Shown here one piece after another: positions 9,524 to 17,602 of a DNA stretch of 64,000 bases; position 1 is the stretch's first letter, and every line of letters starts with the position of its first letter. Origin of the DNA: Rhizobium oryzicola (GTDB lineage Bacteria > Pseudomonadota > Alphaproteobacteria > Rhizobiales > Rhizobiaceae); the NCBI RefSeq assembly GCF_030504645.1, contig NZ_JAUKWQ010000004.1, positions 372,001 through 436,000 of the forward strand, in the 5' to 3' direction. A model generated the notes under the pieces. That model did not search any database and was not told the origin of the DNA. It saw nothing but the letters and a program-made list of their open reading frames with translations. The position numbers were made by a program, and so were the translations under genes.

Positions 9524-10102
9524 ATGGCGCGGCCCAAAAAGTTCAATCGCGAAGGGGTTCTCGACAAGGCGATCCCCATCTTCTGGAAATTCGGCCTGGC
9601 GGGCACGAATGTCCAAACACTGGAAGCAGAAACCGGGGTCAACAAGTCTGGTCTTTATTCCGAATTCGACAGCAAAGAGGACCTCTTTGTTGCTGCTTTG
9701 CAGCGCTACCTGGAGACAGGGCCGGCATTGCGGATCCTCGAAACCTCTCCGCCGGGCTTTCACAATATCGAGCAGTTCCTGCTCCATGCTCCAACATTCT
9801 CGGCCGACCACGCCGGCTGCCTGTCGATCAATTCGACACGTGACGTTGCGACCTTGCCGGAAAAAGCGGTGCGGCTTATTGCGGATTTCAATGCGCGACG
9901 CATGCAGGCGATCCGGGCAAATGTGGAAGCCGCAGTTACAGCCGATCGCGTCGAAGCAATTTGCGATCTCATCTGGACCTACTTTTCTGGCCTGTGCATC
10001 GATGCCAATCTCCATACAGATGGGCTTCAGCATGAAAAACGCGTCCAGCAGTTTATGACGCTTGTGCGGGCCGGTTCAGGCGCGGTGAAGTCCGGTCAAT
10101 AA
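9524..10102 (+). CDS. TetR/AcrR family transcriptional regulator
   Basis: A 192-residue TetR-family repressor beginning MARPKKFNREGVLDKA. The HTH lies at about residues 26-50 (GTNVQTLEAETGVNKSGLY), followed by a divergent ligand-binding domain. ATG 9524 is chosen because TGAGG lies about 9 nt upstream; an in-frame GTG at 9515 is less likely. Palindromes near its own start, before the MFS gene and before the metallo-hydrolase gene suggest it represses all three. It may sense a small lipophilic compound exported by the MFS protein or hydrolysed by the lactonase-like enzyme (inference). Confidence 0.88.
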   Translation: MARPKKFNREGVLDKAIPIFWKFGLAGTNVQTLEAETGVNKSGLYSEFDSKEDLFVAALQRYLETGPALRILETSPPGFHNIEQFLLHAPTFSADHAGCLSINSTRDVATLPEKAVRLIADFNARRMQAIRANVEAAVTADRVEAICDLIWTYFSGLCIDANLHTDGLQHEKRVQQFMTLVRAGSGAVKSGQ

Positions 10103-10277
10103 GCAGACATCTGGTTCGCTGACCGTACATTCCGACTTCCCTCTTCGTCGATAATTGTCGCCGTCATCACCATCAGCGGATCGGACAATCTCTCCCTGTT
10201 CCATCGACTATGGGTCTCAGCGCAGGCCCTTCTCGGTCTCGCTCGATAAAATAAAAAACCAAACAGTTCGAAATTAC

Positions 10278-10321
10278 TTGACGGCACGCTATTGCTCACC
10301 TAGTTTTGAACCAATTGGTTC
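10278..10321 (+). promoter_or_regulatory. Promoter of the MFS gene with overlapping TetR operator (copy 2)
   Basis: The -35 TTGACG (10278-10283), a 17-bp spacer and the -10 TAGTTT (10301-10306) are followed directly by the perfect 14-bp palindrome GAACCAATTGGTTC (10308-10321) over the expected start point. This is a classic repression geometry. Confidence 0.7.
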
Positions 10322-10357
10322 ATAATGGCTACGACGGCCGGATGACAGGAGTTCCCG

Positions 10358-11620
10358 ATGCATAAGCGACTCACCAACCCACAGGCCTTCTGGGTTTGCG
10401 CGGGCGTCGTTGCGCATACGTTGTGGACCAGTGCCGCACCCGCGATGACCTATCCGCTCTACGCACAGCAGTGGAACCTGACGCCCACCATCACCACCGC
10501 GATCTTTGCCGTCTATCCCATCGTCGTTGTGGCGATCCTGGTCATCTTTGGGGACGTCTCGGATTTCATCGGACGACGCGCGACGATGCTGTTCGGGCTC
10601 GCTTCGTCGATCCTCGGCGTGCTCCTCTTCGCGGTCGCGCCCAACGTGGAAACCTTGTTCGTCGGGCGGATTTTCATGGGCATAGGCGTCGGATTGTCTG
10701 CGGGGCCTTCGACGGCTGCACTGCAGGAGTATGCGGGACAAGGCGGAGTGACGCGCGCAAGCGCGACGACCATCGTTGCCCAGGCAATTGGATTTTCATC
10801 TGCGCTGCTGGTGGGCGGCGTTCTGGTCCAGTACGCCCCGCTGCCGACGAGACTGAGTTTCATCGTGCTGTTGGTGCTGCTTGTCGTGCTCTTCATCTTC
10901 AGCTGGTTTCTGCCCCGGAACCTTGAACGACAGACCGGTCGTCGGTGGCGTCCGCGTATGCCGCAAGTGGAGGCAGGCATCCGCCCGACATTTCTTGCGG
11001 CATCGATCGCGGTCATGACGGCCTACACTCACGGTGTCATCATCACCTCGCTCGGAGCGCAGATCGCCAAGGAACTCGTCCGGTCTTCGAACGTGTTCGT
11101 CAACAGCTTCGCGCTGGCCCTCTTTGCAATCTCGCTTGGTGCGGCCGGGCTGTTTGCGCGCCGGCTGTCAGGCACCGTCGCGGTGATCTGCGGATCGCTC
11201 GCCTCGATTGTCGGCATGATATTCCTGGCAGGTGCAGTCGTTCAGCACAGCCTCCTGTTCTTCATCCCGGCGACCGCGATTTCCGGCGTCGGCTACGCAC
11301 TGACGGTGTATGGCGGCTTGACGATCATGAATGCTGTCACCCCCGAAGCGGTTCGTGGCGGCGTCATGTCGGCTCTCTATCTTCTTGCCTATCTCTTCAC
11401 CGGTCTGCTCGCCGTAGCACTCGGAAAGGTGGCCACCGTCATCAATATGGCCACGGCGACCATGATCGGCGCCGGCTTGATGGTCGCCTTGTGCATCATC
11501 GTGATCGGGGTGGTGTCTCGCCTCAACAACAGGTCAGCGGTCATACCGACGAGCGTTCTGCCCCTTCCATCGAGCCGACCTCTGCAAAACGGCCGATACT
11601 GCGTCTCCCCCGACGTCTGA
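10358..11620 (+). CDS. MFS transporter
   Basis: A 420-residue major facilitator with about 12 hydrophobic segments. The loop-2/3 signature appears as GDVSDFIGRRATMLFG. The ATG is preceded by AGGAG at good spacing. The neighbouring TetR gene and the operator over its promoter fit a drug or metabolite exporter controlled by its substrate. The substrate is unknown. Confidence 0.88.
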   Translation: MHKRLTNPQAFWVCAGVVAHTLWTSAAPAMTYPLYAQQWNLTPTITTAIFAVYPIVVVAILVIFGDVSDFIGRRATMLFGLASSILGVLLFAVAPNVETLFVGRIFMGIGVGLSAGPSTAALQEYAGQGGVTRASATTIVAQAIGFSSALLVGGVLVQYAPLPTRLSFIVLLVLLVVLFIFSWFLPRNLERQTGRRWRPRMPQVEAGIRPTFLAASIAVMTAYTHGVIITSLGAQIAKELVRSSNVFVNSFALALFAISLGAAGLFARRLSGTVAVICGSLASIVGMIFLAGAVVQHSLLFFIPATAISGVGYALTVYGGLTIMNAVTPEAVRGGVMSALYLLAYLFTGLLAVALGKVATVINMATATMIGAGLMVALCIIVIGVVSRLNNRSAVIPTSVLPLPSSRPLQNGRYCVSPDV

Positions 11621-11656
11621 CCTCAGCTTCCCGAGCAAAGTGCATCCATCCAAAAA

Positions 11657-11670
11657 GAACCAAATGGTTC
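11657..11670 (+). promoter_or_regulatory. TetR operator copy 3
   Basis: GAACCAAATGGTTC lies 32 bp before the start of the metallo-hydrolase gene. It has the same palindrome arms as copy 2. Confidence 0.62.
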
Positions 11671-11702
11671 AAAACGTAGTCCCAACCTCAAGGAAAATTG
11701 AA

Positions 11703-12590
11703 ATGGCTCTCAAGATTCACCCGATCAACAACGGCAACATCACCATGGATTCCAGTGGTCTGGTCCTGTTCCGCAATCCCGGACAACCGACCACCATTCC
11801 AACCCTCGGCTTCCTGATCACCGGCGGCGAGGAGCCGATCCTCGTGGACACCGGATCGCGAAACTCGGAGCAGTACGAACGCTTTGGCATGCTGCACGAA
11901 CGGACGCGCGAGATGACGATCGAACATCATCTGGCTCAACATGGGCTCAAGATGAAAGACATCCGCCACATCATCCATACGCATGTTCATATCGACCATT
12001 CCGGTCAGGACTATCTCTTTCCGATGTCCACAACCGTGATGTTGTCGCGCCGTGAACTTCAATTTGCCGCATCTGGCCTGATGGGACCGGGCATGTACAC
12101 AGCCACGGAAACCAAGCATCTGATCGACCGCCTGCACACCCGTGGCGCCCTTCGCCTGTTCGACGTGGACGGCACTTTCGAAGAAGAAATCATTCCGGGC
12201 GTTGCGGTCCGTCTCTCCGGTGGACATACCCCAGGGTCGATCTCAGTCCTCGTGGAGACCGATGAAGGCCTGGTGAATATTGCCGGTGACATTGCCTATC
12301 ATCTCGGCGATCAGCTGATTTCACCCTTGCTGGATCAGGCCGCCCATGAGCCGACCATTACAGGCAATCATGCCATGTCCACGCTGGATGAGAAAAGAGC
12401 CATCAAGCGCGCCCTGTCCGGCACCCGCTTCCTGCTGATCAGTCATGATGCGCCGGCACTTGTCAGTGGTGGCAAGATCATCGGTCGCTTTGATGGCGCG
12501 ATCGACAATCCAAAAGCCGATGTTACGACTGCGGCAAGCTATGAGCTGCTTGCGCGGCCGCAGCTGGCCGATGAGATCGTTGCGGCCTAG
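11703..12590 (+). CDS. MBL-fold metallo-hydrolase, N-acyl homoserine lactonase-like
   Basis: A 295-residue metallo-beta-lactamase-fold enzyme. The dinuclear-zinc motif is HTHVHIDH (H94, H96, D98, H99), with further ligands in GHTPGS, GDIAYH and ISHDAP. Length and motif spacing resemble AHL lactonases of the AiiA/AttM type, so quorum-quenching or another lactonase activity is plausible but not proved. The frame opens at 11640, but the operator at 11657-11670 and AAGGA before ATG 11703 support the shorter start. It belongs to the predicted TetR regulon with the MFS transporter. Confidence 0.8.
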   Translation: MALKIHPINNGNITMDSSGLVLFRNPGQPTTIPTLGFLITGGEEPILVDTGSRNSEQYERFGMLHERTREMTIEHHLAQHGLKMKDIRHIIHTHVHIDHSGQDYLFPMSTTVMLSRRELQFAASGLMGPGMYTATETKHLIDRLHTRGALRLFDVDGTFEEEIIPGVAVRLSGGHTPGSISVLVETDEGLVNIAGDIAYHLGDQLISPLLDQAAHEPTITGNHAMSTLDEKRAIKRALSGTRFLLISHDAPALVSGGKIIGRFDGAIDNPKADVTTAASYELLARPQLADEIVAA

Positions 12591-12673
12591 AGGTTGCACG
12601 TGGCGTGCAGTGAGGTTTCCCAGCACGCCAATCCTCACAAGCAATTGACCTGAGTAGAGGGGATTTCGCAGGC

Positions 12674-12697
12674 CCTGCCTTGAGAACGCAAGGCAGG
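12674..12697 (+). terminator. Hairpin after the MBL-fold gene
   Basis: CCTGCCTTG / CAAGGCAGG with a 6-nt loop lies 83 bp after the stop. The stem is perfect but no T-run follows, so the terminator call is weak. Confidence 0.4.
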
Positions 12698-12732
12698 CAC
12701 CACGGCTTAGATCCGCCAATTGCAAGTCTCGT

Positions 12733-13055
12733 CTATGGAACGACAGTCGCGAAAATGCCAGGGGGATCGACATAACGTGCCACTGCCTTGCAGGCCCCGA
12801 TGGCAGTACGGGTGGCCTCGTAATCCGTAAGAGCCGGCGTACCGAAAAGATCAACCACATTGGCACCGACCTCGATCACCCTACCATGATCGTTCATACC
12901 ATTGATCGCGGTGCGGATTGCCGCGATCGCCACACTGGCATTGATCACGAACTGCATCTCCAGAGCGTCCTCATCCAAATCTAGGTCATCGACCTGCCAT
13001 TAAAGGTTTCGGTCGCAGTTAACGACGAGCACGTCGAGCCTGCCAACCGTGAGGA
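12733..13055 (-). pseudogene. SDR pseudogene (internal stop, 5' end lost)
   Basis: On the minus strand the translation reads VGRLDVLVVNCDRNL, then an in-frame TAA (13000-13002), then WQVDDLDLDEDALEMQ and on through GRVIEVGANV, YEATRTAI and FATVVP. This is the recognisable order of a classical SDR (LDVLVNNAG, strand beta-5, YxxxK region, VxPG). The NNAG is changed to NCDR, the YxxxK has lost its Lys, and the frame ends early at 12733. No intact N-terminal cofactor motif is present upstream. It is decayed. Confidence 0.6.
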
Positions 13056-13481
13056 TTACGCGCAGCGCGAACGAATGTGTCGCTTGGCAGTTAATCGTGA
13101 GAATGCGGTCGTTCCGCCGAAGTCTGGTCGGCGCGGATGCGCGGACAGCCGGTTTTCTGAACGCCGGACAGGGAAAGCCTGCTGGCTCATTGGCCAGGTT
13201 GGCAGAGTATCATAGAGCCGCAAAAAATTTCTACAGTGAGAGCATCAATCGTCCAGCGCTGTATGGTTTGGACGCTATCGCCAAGCGGCGACCACTCTCC
13301 ACCGAAGTAACCGGTCTATGCATCCCAATTCCAATTGCACTTGGGACATCAAATTGACGATTGTCAATTTGACCTCGAATATTAACAAGTTGTCGATTGC
13401 AAATTTTCTTAATAACCATATATATTATTATATATTCAAGTATGAAATGGCATGTAACGTATATGTCGGAATGGGTTTACT
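13056..13481. other. Gene-poor region before the HWE kinase
   Basis: No convincing gene. A 102-codon plus-strand frame (13049-13357) has no recognisable family and no ribosome binding site. From about 13340 the sequence turns strongly AT-rich (runs of TATATTATT near 13420), the likely promoter zone of the kinase gene. Confidence 0.4.
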
Positions 13482-14480
13482 ATGAACAAATCGACATATA
13501 TTGGATTGATGGACATTTATAAATCAAGATCATGCATATTTTTTATTATTTCGTCGTCAGCGTCATCTTTTGATATTCGCGCTGATGACGCGCCTTCAAT
13601 TCGGGTCCGCAATCTTTCCGAAGCTCTTTCGATCTTGCCGACTGAAAGTCGATTGTCTCTTGAAGCCTGTATTGACAGGAGTACTGCTAACCGCTCCATC
13701 GGTGAGGTGGAGTTTTTCTTCGCCGATGCAGAGAGCCCAAGGCGCTGGTTTCTCGCCAAATTCGTTCCAACAGAACCCGGTGATCTGCAATGCGTTTTCA
13801 TGGACATCACGTCCCTAAAGACAAGGGAGGAACGTACCCGGCTCATCCTGGGCGAATTTGCGCATCGCATCAAGAACAACATGACTATGGTGCAGTCGAT
13901 CGCGCGGCTGACACTGAAAACAACGCGATCTGATGAAAAAGCGCTGGCAATTTTTCAGGCACGGCTGAGCGCGCTTGCCAATGCGCAGAACCTTTTGATT
14001 CGCAATGATTGGCGGGGCGCCTCACTGTCGGATGTCGTTGAAGAGGCAACCAAGCCATTCGACAGGGATTTTTCTCCTTTCCATGTCACCGGCGACGAAA
14101 TCTTCATTTCCTCGCGGCTCGCCAAAGTCATGATTTTTGCGCTCCATGAGTTGTGCACCAATGCGATGAAGTATGGAGCGCTGAGTACAGGCGACGGTGA
14201 AGTTTTGGTTTCCTGGCGGGTTGCGGACGTCGACGGTGTCAGAACCCTCTTGTTTTCCTGGCGCGAACAACATGGCCCCGCCATTCACAGCGTGCCGGGC
14301 CGCCGCGGATTTGGGACACGGATGATTGAGCGGTGGCTTGCACAGGAGGCTGGCGGCACGGCGACCTTGCGATACCTGGAGGAGGGCTTGCTTTTCGAAT
14401 TTAGTGCACCCTTTGTGGCAGTTGACGATGGTGTCACGCCTAGCGATATCAGGCCGTCTGGAGAAGATCGGATCATCTGA
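13482..14480 (+). CDS. HWE/HisKA_2-type sensor histidine kinase
   Basis: A 332-residue kinase. The phospho-acceptor box is EFAHRIKNNMTMVQSIA (His before RIKNN). The N box is ALHELCTNAMKYGALS. A WRE motif follows (FSWREQHGP), and the G-box region is GRRGFGTRMIERWLAQEAGG; together these define the HWE family common in rhizobia. The first 100 residues hold only a remnant-like PAS half ending FMDITSLK, and no transmembrane segment is clear, so it is probably cytoplasmic. No response regulator gene is adjacent. The start is uncertain because no Shine-Dalgarno is obvious; ATG 13509 is an alternative. Confidence 0.82.
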   Translation: MNKSTYIGLMDIYKSRSCIFFIISSSASSFDIRADDAPSIRVRNLSEALSILPTESRLSLEACIDRSTANRSIGEVEFFFADAESPRRWFLAKFVPTEPGDLQCVFMDITSLKTREERTRLILGEFAHRIKNNMTMVQSIARLTLKTTRSDEKALAIFQARLSALANAQNLLIRNDWRGASLSDVVEEATKPFDRDFSPFHVTGDEIFISSRLAKVMIFALHELCTNAMKYGALSTGDGEVLVSWRVADVDGVRTLLFSWREQHGPAIHSVPGRRGFGTRMIERWLAQEAGGTATLRYLEEGLLFEFSAPFVAVDDGVTPSDIRPSGEDRII

Positions 14481-14678
14481 AACGCTTGCTCTGTCTTCGT
14501 GCAAACAATGACGGATGCAAAACAGGCTCCCGAATTTGCCGTTGGCCATCGCTGACCACATGGAATACGATTCTGGCGACCAGTGGCTCGAAGTCACGAG
14601 CATTCTTGTCCTGCGGACTCACGACCGTGAATGATCCCTGACCATGATTAATATTTTCCGCCGCATGCTGAATCCGCT

Positions 14679-15704
14679 ATGAAAGATCGACTTCAGCGTC
14701 AAGTGACAAAAGGCAACGAACCAGCGTATCCGGTGTCGCGATTGATACAAAGGCCCTCCATGCAAAGCAAGGTTGAATACAGTTCCTCGAACATTGCAAA
14801 ACTTGAGGAGCATCTCTCCTCATCCTATTCCCCCGTCGAAATCAGGCCATTGGGCAGTTACGAGAACTTCGGCTTCAACGGGATGGTGAACACGATCGGT
14901 CATGTCACGCTGGAACTCTTTACCGCCGTTGGTAGCTATGAAATCAAGCCGATCGCGCCGATGGACGCGACAATGTTCGTGATCGTCATGGACCATCAGA
15001 TCGCCATCAACTCGAAAATCTCCGATTTGCGTCTCGGTAGAGGCATGGCAACCGTCTATCACCACCCTGTCGACGTAAAATTGCAGGATGGTTCCCAACA
15101 ACTCTCCCTCATTGTTCCCGATAATGTGCTGCAGAGCAGGCTGTGTCATCTTTTGGACGGGCGCGCCGGACGTCCGTTGCGGTTTGACAACGTGGCCTTG
15201 CCAGCAAATGCGCTGAAGCAGTTCGCCGCCGCAGTTCAAAGCCTGCCAGGATCGCCAATCGTGCAATTGGCCGAGGGCGCTCCTGGCCAATCCAGCGGCC
15301 TTGAAGACTTCATCGTTGACTCGCTCATCCTGAATTTCCCCAACAACAATTCAGGCTTCTTATCCAACGCGCCGCAGCTTTCGCCCCGTCAGGTCAAGCG
15401 CGCTTTGGAGTTCATCCATAGTGCTCCACACCGTCACATCAGTGCTGTCACTCTTGCCGATGTCAGTGGAGTCAGTACGCGCGCCTTGCAATATGCGTTC
15501 AAGAAGGCAACTGGACGAACGATCAGCGAATATCAGACGGCGCTCAGGCTCGAAATGGCTGGCAAGGAGATACTCAAAAGCGCCCATCGGTCCATTGAAG
15601 ACATTGCGCGATCATTGGGCTTTAGTTCACCGTCAAACTTTTCCCAAGTCTTCAAGAAAACATATGGCGTTTCCCCTACGAAATTCCGGGAAATGCATTT
15701 TTAG
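14679..15704 (+). CDS. AraC family transcriptional regulator (AraC-binding-like N-terminal domain)
   Basis: A 341-residue regulator. The C-terminal 100 residues form an AraC HTH pair (ISAVTLADVSGVSTRALQYAF, then SIEDIARSLGFSSPSNFSQVFKKTYGVSPTKFRE). The N-terminal part resembles the AraC-binding-like domain found in FeaR/NdbR-type regulators. No clear ribosome binding site marks the start; ATG 14760 is an alternative. No obvious target gene is adjacent, since the next gene is another AraC regulator in the same direction. Confidence 0.85.
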   Translation: MKDRLQRQVTKGNEPAYPVSRLIQRPSMQSKVEYSSSNIAKLEEHLSSSYSPVEIRPLGSYENFGFNGMVNTIGHVTLELFTAVGSYEIKPIAPMDATMFVIVMDHQIAINSKISDLRLGRGMATVYHHPVDVKLQDGSQQLSLIVPDNVLQSRLCHLLDGRAGRPLRFDNVALPANALKQFAAAVQSLPGSPIVQLAEGAPGQSSGLEDFIVDSLILNFPNNNSGFLSNAPQLSPRQVKRALEFIHSAPHRHISAVTLADVSGVSTRALQYAFKKATGRTISEYQTALRLEMAGKEILKSAHRSIEDIARSLGFSSPSNFSQVFKKTYGVSPTKFREMHF

Positions 15705-16129
15705 CGCCTCGGCGCGAAACCTCACAAATACGTTGCGAATCGCAGCCCCGAGCGAGTGAGAGACATATCTTTCGCGAGAGCTACCGCGTGCAGGATGCAA
15801 TCACCAGGTTCAGTGCTCAGATTTTTTGCCGGTCCTATCGTGTAAATGCAAATCTGCACTCCAGGTGCAAATTTCTTGCGGCCATGCACAGATTTGACTT
15901 TTCTCAAGCCTCTTGCGTCGGCAAAGCCTTACGCGGAGAGCGGGGTGTGCGTGACTTTGCCGTCAAGGTCGGATGCCAACAGAGCTCTCAGATTGAAACC
16001 CAGAACATGTGATCGAGCGGGTCGCATCGGGCCGAGGGCGTGCGATCCTCGCGTTCATGTAAGCAAATGAAGTCGTTCCGAGTTGTTTGCAGCGGCAGCC
16101 GATACGTCAGTCAGATGCGAGAAGACTGC
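15705..16129. other. Intergenic region with a dyad upstream of the second AraC gene
   Basis: No gene was seen. It holds an inverted repeat AAATCTGCAC-TCCAG-GTGCAAATTT (15850-15874, 9 of 10 arm bases paired) and a related element GCACAGATTTGAC just downstream. This could be a regulator site for the araC-type gene that starts at 16130. Confidence 0.4.
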
Positions 16130-17272
16130 ATGGCACAAAACAGCAAAAACGTGATTGTTGGCTTCGAGCGCAACTACATTCGAGCCGGCGCTTTTTGCGG
16201 CCTGACGGACATGCTGGGCGGGCGATCTGAGCATTTCGACAGCTTGCTAGAGGCCGCTGGACTTTCGTCAGCCTGCCTGATCGAACCGGACAGCTATATT
16301 GGAGCGCAGAAATTCGGCATGGCGCTGCAACTTATTTCTAGCCGTATGAACCGACCTTCTCTCGGTTTAGACTGGGCAGCATGGAGCAAGCCATATTTCC
16401 CGCAACTCGGGCCGATCATGCTTGCCAGTTTCCATGCCCACACCATCCGAGATGTTATCGCGCTTGCCGAACGCGTTTTACCGGGGCATACGAACGCCTA
16501 TCGTCCGCGCGTGGTCTATCAGTCCGGGCGAGCTGAGCTTGCCTACAGGTTGGAGATAAACGCGCGTATGCTTGATCGCCGTCAGGTCATCGAGCATCTA
16601 CTTGCCGTTACAAGTTTGATCTTCGAAACACTGACAGGCGTCACGGAAGGCAAACATGTACTGGTCCGTTTTCGTCACGGCCGACCGTCCGACACGACGC
16701 CTCACAGTGCCATTTTCAAATCGCCTCTGGAGTTCAATGCCGACCATAACGAACTCGTATTTGCCAGCAAGCTGCTCGACCTGCCTATTCTCTGTTCGCA
16801 TCGACACGTCAGAAACTGCGCGTTGAATCTCATCAACGATCGCATCGCCTATATCCCCGACTTCGACGGCAGCATGACGTCACGCGTAGCTGTCGCCATA
16901 CATGCCATGCTCGGCGTCAATATTGTTAGTCTGGACATGCTGGCTGCATGCATGGATTTAGGCCCCAAAACGCTTCAAAGGCGTCTCGCCGAAGAGGGGG
17001 CCTCCTATGGTGGAATCCTCGAAGCAATTCGCAGAACCGAAGCGCTTCGCCTTCTCGCGACGACAAACTTGCCGGTCCATCTCGTCGGAACAAAACTCGA
17101 CTATTCGTCAGGGCCCGCCTTTAATCTTGCTTTCAAACGCTGGATAGGAATGTCGCCGCGTGCCTATCGGCAATCAATGACGGTTGATGGCTTCGCGCAA
17201 CTGGATGAGGGTTTGACCGACGGGCCTGTTCCTCATCCCTCACAGGATCTTGCGCGTTGTGGCGCGAACTGA
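16130..17272 (+). CDS. AraC family transcriptional regulator (OruR/ArgR-like, Arabinose_bd domain)
   Basis: A 380-residue regulator. The N-terminal part, beginning FERNYIRAGAFCGLTDML, is the Arabinose_bd-type ligand domain of OruR/QbsCD-like AraC proteins. The C-terminal HTH reads VSLDMLAACMDLGPKTLQRRLAEEGASYG and ends at the conserved GMSPRAYRQ. ATG 16130 is preferred over the open GTG at 16040 because family members start shortly before the FERNYIRA-type segment; the ribosome binding site is weak. Its target is unknown. Confidence 0.83.
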   Translation: MAQNSKNVIVGFERNYIRAGAFCGLTDMLGGRSEHFDSLLEAAGLSSACLIEPDSYIGAQKFGMALQLISSRMNRPSLGLDWAAWSKPYFPQLGPIMLASFHAHTIRDVIALAERVLPGHTNAYRPRVVYQSGRAELAYRLEINARMLDRRQVIEHLLAVTSLIFETLTGVTEGKHVLVRFRHGRPSDTTPHSAIFKSPLEFNADHNELVFASKLLDLPILCSHRHVRNCALNLINDRIAYIPDFDGSMTSRVAVAIHAMLGVNIVSLDMLAACMDLGPKTLQRRLAEEGASYGGILEAIRRTEALRLLATTNLPVHLVGTKLDYSSGPAFNLAFKRWIGMSPRAYRQSMTVDGFAQLDEGLTDGPVPHPSQDLARCGAN

Positions 17273-17584
17273 AGCTGTGTCCTCCATTATTAAATACAAT
17301 GTCTGTAAATATGTGTTTTTGTTGCATGGAAAATGAAATTCGTCAAATTTATTTCGTTTATGTCGCGCCTAATTTAGGTCATCATGTAATTACGTTTCCT
17401 CGTAATTATAGATTTTTAATAATATCAAATCCTACGTTCCTATGAAGCTTAAAATCTTCCATTTGGATCGGATGTAGAATGAGTTTTTGAGAACATCTAT
17501 TCTTTTACGAGACCACGACGTCCGCGAAATGATTCCGCGCGCAATACCGAATGAAACTCGGCCTTCGTTTCATGCCTATCGGAA
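17273..17584. other. AT-rich intergenic region, nothing recognised
   Basis: About 310 bp between the AraC gene and the GGDEF-EAL gene. The first half is AT-rich and could hold the promoter of the downstream c-di-GMP/chemotaxis operon. No hairpin with a T-run or coding frame of interest was seen. Confidence 0.4.
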
Positions 17585-17602
17585 TTGTGCGGGATTGAAT
17601 GC

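Noticed and set aside
13049..13357. 102-codon plus-strand open frame
   Set aside because: No ribosome binding site or recognisable family; it overlaps the decayed SDR region.
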